This document shows positions 21,669 through 22,699 of a stretch of DNA of 22,699 bases, one piece after another. The notes beneath the pieces are model-generated. The model made no database searches, was not told the DNA's origin, and saw nothing but the letters and a program-made list of their open reading frames with translations. The stretch's first letter is position 1. The number at the start of each line of letters is the position of its first letter. Both the position numbers and the translations under genes were made by a program. The stretch is from positions 1 through 22,699 of the forward strand of contig VEQI01000009.1 of the NCBI GenBank assembly GCA_018883305.1, in the 5' to 3' direction. This stretch comes from Limnohabitans sp. (GTDB taxonomy: Bacteria; Pseudomonadota; Gammaproteobacteria; Burkholderiales; Burkholderiaceae_C).

Positions 21669-22699
21669 ATGAAAAGAGCAGCTTGTGTTTTGCTGGTGCT
21701 GGCCAGTGTCGCTGCGCCGCTCTGGGCGGGACAGTTTCAGAGGTTTGTCCAGACGAGTGCAGGGGAGCATGAAGCCGCTCCCGATATCACGCTGGAGCAA
21801 CTCACCCAAATGGTTCTGAGCCACAACCATCTGCTGCGCTCTGCCCAGTTCAGTGTGGAAGGGGCAAGAGCGGGCGTCAGGTCGGCAGGTGCTCTTGCCA
21901 ATCCCAAAGTGGAGTTGCAGCAAGGTCAATGGCAGCCCCAGGGATTGAACCGGCAGTCCATGCGCGGGTGGACAGTCTCCCAGCCCATCGAGAACCCCTT
22001 CATCCGAGGCGCCCGGATCGATGCCGCCGCATCGGGCTTGAAGGTCAGTGGTCAACAACTGGCCATGACCCGAAACGACCTGGCAGCGCAGGTGCGAACC
22101 CGAGCCTACGAGGCTTTGCTGTATCAGGCCGAGACCGAGACAGCCGCGGAAACGCTGGTGTTGCTGCAGCAAGTCCGAGATCGCATACGGGTTCGCGTGG
22201 AAACGGGTGAAGCACCTCGGTATGAACTGATCAAGGCCGAGGCAGAAGTCATCCACGCGCGCGAGCGGCAACAGTCCCTTCAACTGCAGGCCCAGCAAGC
22301 TATGTTGGACATCAATCGACTGGCCGCAGGCCAATTGCCCGCGCGCTGGAAACTGGCGGCCAATTTTCATGAGGATGTGGAACTCCCGCAGGTGGCTCAA
22401 TTGCAGGTACAGGCAGAACAGCACAATCCCGAATTGATCAGCCTGAATCACGAGCTGGAGCGAGCCCAGGCCCAGTTGCGCTTGGTCCAGGCAGGTCGAT
22501 GGCCGGGTGTTGAATTGCGCTACGGCGAACACCAGGAGCCTGATGCTCGGCAAAGTGTGTGGGGTGTGGTGGTCCAGCTTCCCTTGCTCGATCAACGCAA
22601 AGGTCCTGTTGCAGAGGCGCAAGCCGAAGTGGACCGAATCAGGACGAGATTGGAGGGGCGCCGCCATGAATTGCAGCAGCAGATCGTGCTGGCGTGGCG
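21669..22699 (+). CDS. TolC-family (CzcC-like) outer-membrane efflux protein, 3' end beyond window
   Basis: The first 343 codons are present and the frame is open to the window edge. A Sec signal peptide (MKRAACVLLVLASVAAPLWA) is followed by DITLEQLTQMVLSHNHLLRS, the usual TolC opening helix. NPKVELQQGQWQPQ, the QPIENPFIRGARIDAA strand region and long helices rich in Gln, Ala and Glu (RARAYEALLYQAETETA-like periplasmic tunnel segments) follow. The layout resembles CzcC/CusC-type partners of RND metal or drug pumps, though the pump genes are not in view. GGAG lies nine nt before the ATG and is part of the leader inverted repeat. Confidence 0.9.
   Translation, partial: MKRAACVLLVLASVAAPLWAGQFQRFVQTSAGEHEAAPDITLEQLTQMVLSHNHLLRSAQFSVEGARAGVRSAGALANPKVELQQGQWQPQGLNRQSMRGWTVSQPIENPFIRGARIDAAASGLKVSGQQLAMTRNDLAAQVRTRAYEALLYQAETETAAETLVLLQQVRDRIRVRVETGEAPRYELIKAEAEVIHARERQQSLQLQAQQAMLDINRLAAGQLPARWKLAANFHEDVELPQVAQLQVQAEQHNPELISLNHELERAQAQLRLVQAGRWPGVELRYGEHQEPDARQSVWGVVVQLPLLDQRKGPVAEAQAEVDRIRTRLEGRRHELQQQIVLAW

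Noticed and set aside
21642..22667. Long open frame of 341 codons on the minus strand opposite the TolC-like gene
   Set aside because: It is antisense to a gene with signal peptide, Shine-Dalgarno and TolC features. Its translation shows no recognisable family and is Gln/His/Leu-rich, as expected of a shadow frame.

Overview
This window is most of the right-hand half of a photosynthesis gene cluster from an anoxygenic phototrophic betaproteobacterium. A Burkholderiales/Comamonadaceae member near Rhodoferax, Rubrivivax or Limnohabitans fits best, judging from gene order, the HiPIP next to the cluster, a tetrahaem-cytochrome type puf operon (pufBALMC) and the protein sequences. The genus is an inference. 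No gene-free stretch exceeds about 215 bp, and I saw no tRNA, rRNA, CRISPR array or insertion sequence.

Region 1 (1-9972, minus strand) is the classical superoperon crtEF-bchCXYZ-puf, read right to left. GGPP synthase (crtE) and hydroxyneurosporene O-methyltransferase (crtF) are followed by a regulated promoter and bchC, bchX, bchY and bchZ (3-hydroxyethyl dehydrogenase and the three chlorophyllide a reductase subunits). Next come a 49-aa ORF in the usual pufQ position, pufB, a 74-aa membrane protein, pufA, pufL, pufM and the first 54 codons of pufC, which runs off the left edge. Many junctions are ATGA/GTGA overlaps or gaps under 35 nt. The 74-aa protein between pufB and pufA is the most interesting object here. 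It aligns without gaps to the LH1 beta transmembrane core and WRxWLP end, but has Gln where the bacteriochlorophyll-binding His should be, and it carries a C-terminal extension.

Region 2 (10186-13244) holds bciB (8-vinyl reductase) and a 47-aa one-helix membrane protein upstream of it on the minus strand, a divergent Tat-exported HiPIP gene, and hemE on the minus strand, convergent with hip. Region 3 (13386-16598, plus strand) is a dxs-hemA pair joined TGA/ATG; it makes the isoprenoid and tetrapyrrole precursors that the rest of the cluster consumes.

Four intergenic regions (bchC, crtE, hip/bciB, hemE/dxs) each contain a TGTC-N10-GACA palindrome, the PpsR/CrtJ type operator. Three of them have extra, degenerate copies 25-26 bp away. 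This would place electron donor, pigment, carotenoid and precursor genes under one oxygen/light-responsive repressor. The regulator is not encoded here.

Region 4 (16731-22699) looks like ordinary genome flanking the cluster: a DUF3422 membrane protein, an MFS (MelB/GPH-like) transporter and a pterin-4a-carbinolamine dehydratase on the minus strand, a divergent MsbA-like ABC exporter, and the start of a TolC/CzcC-like outer-membrane protein. The leader of that last gene can fold so that its Shine-Dalgarno sequence is paired.
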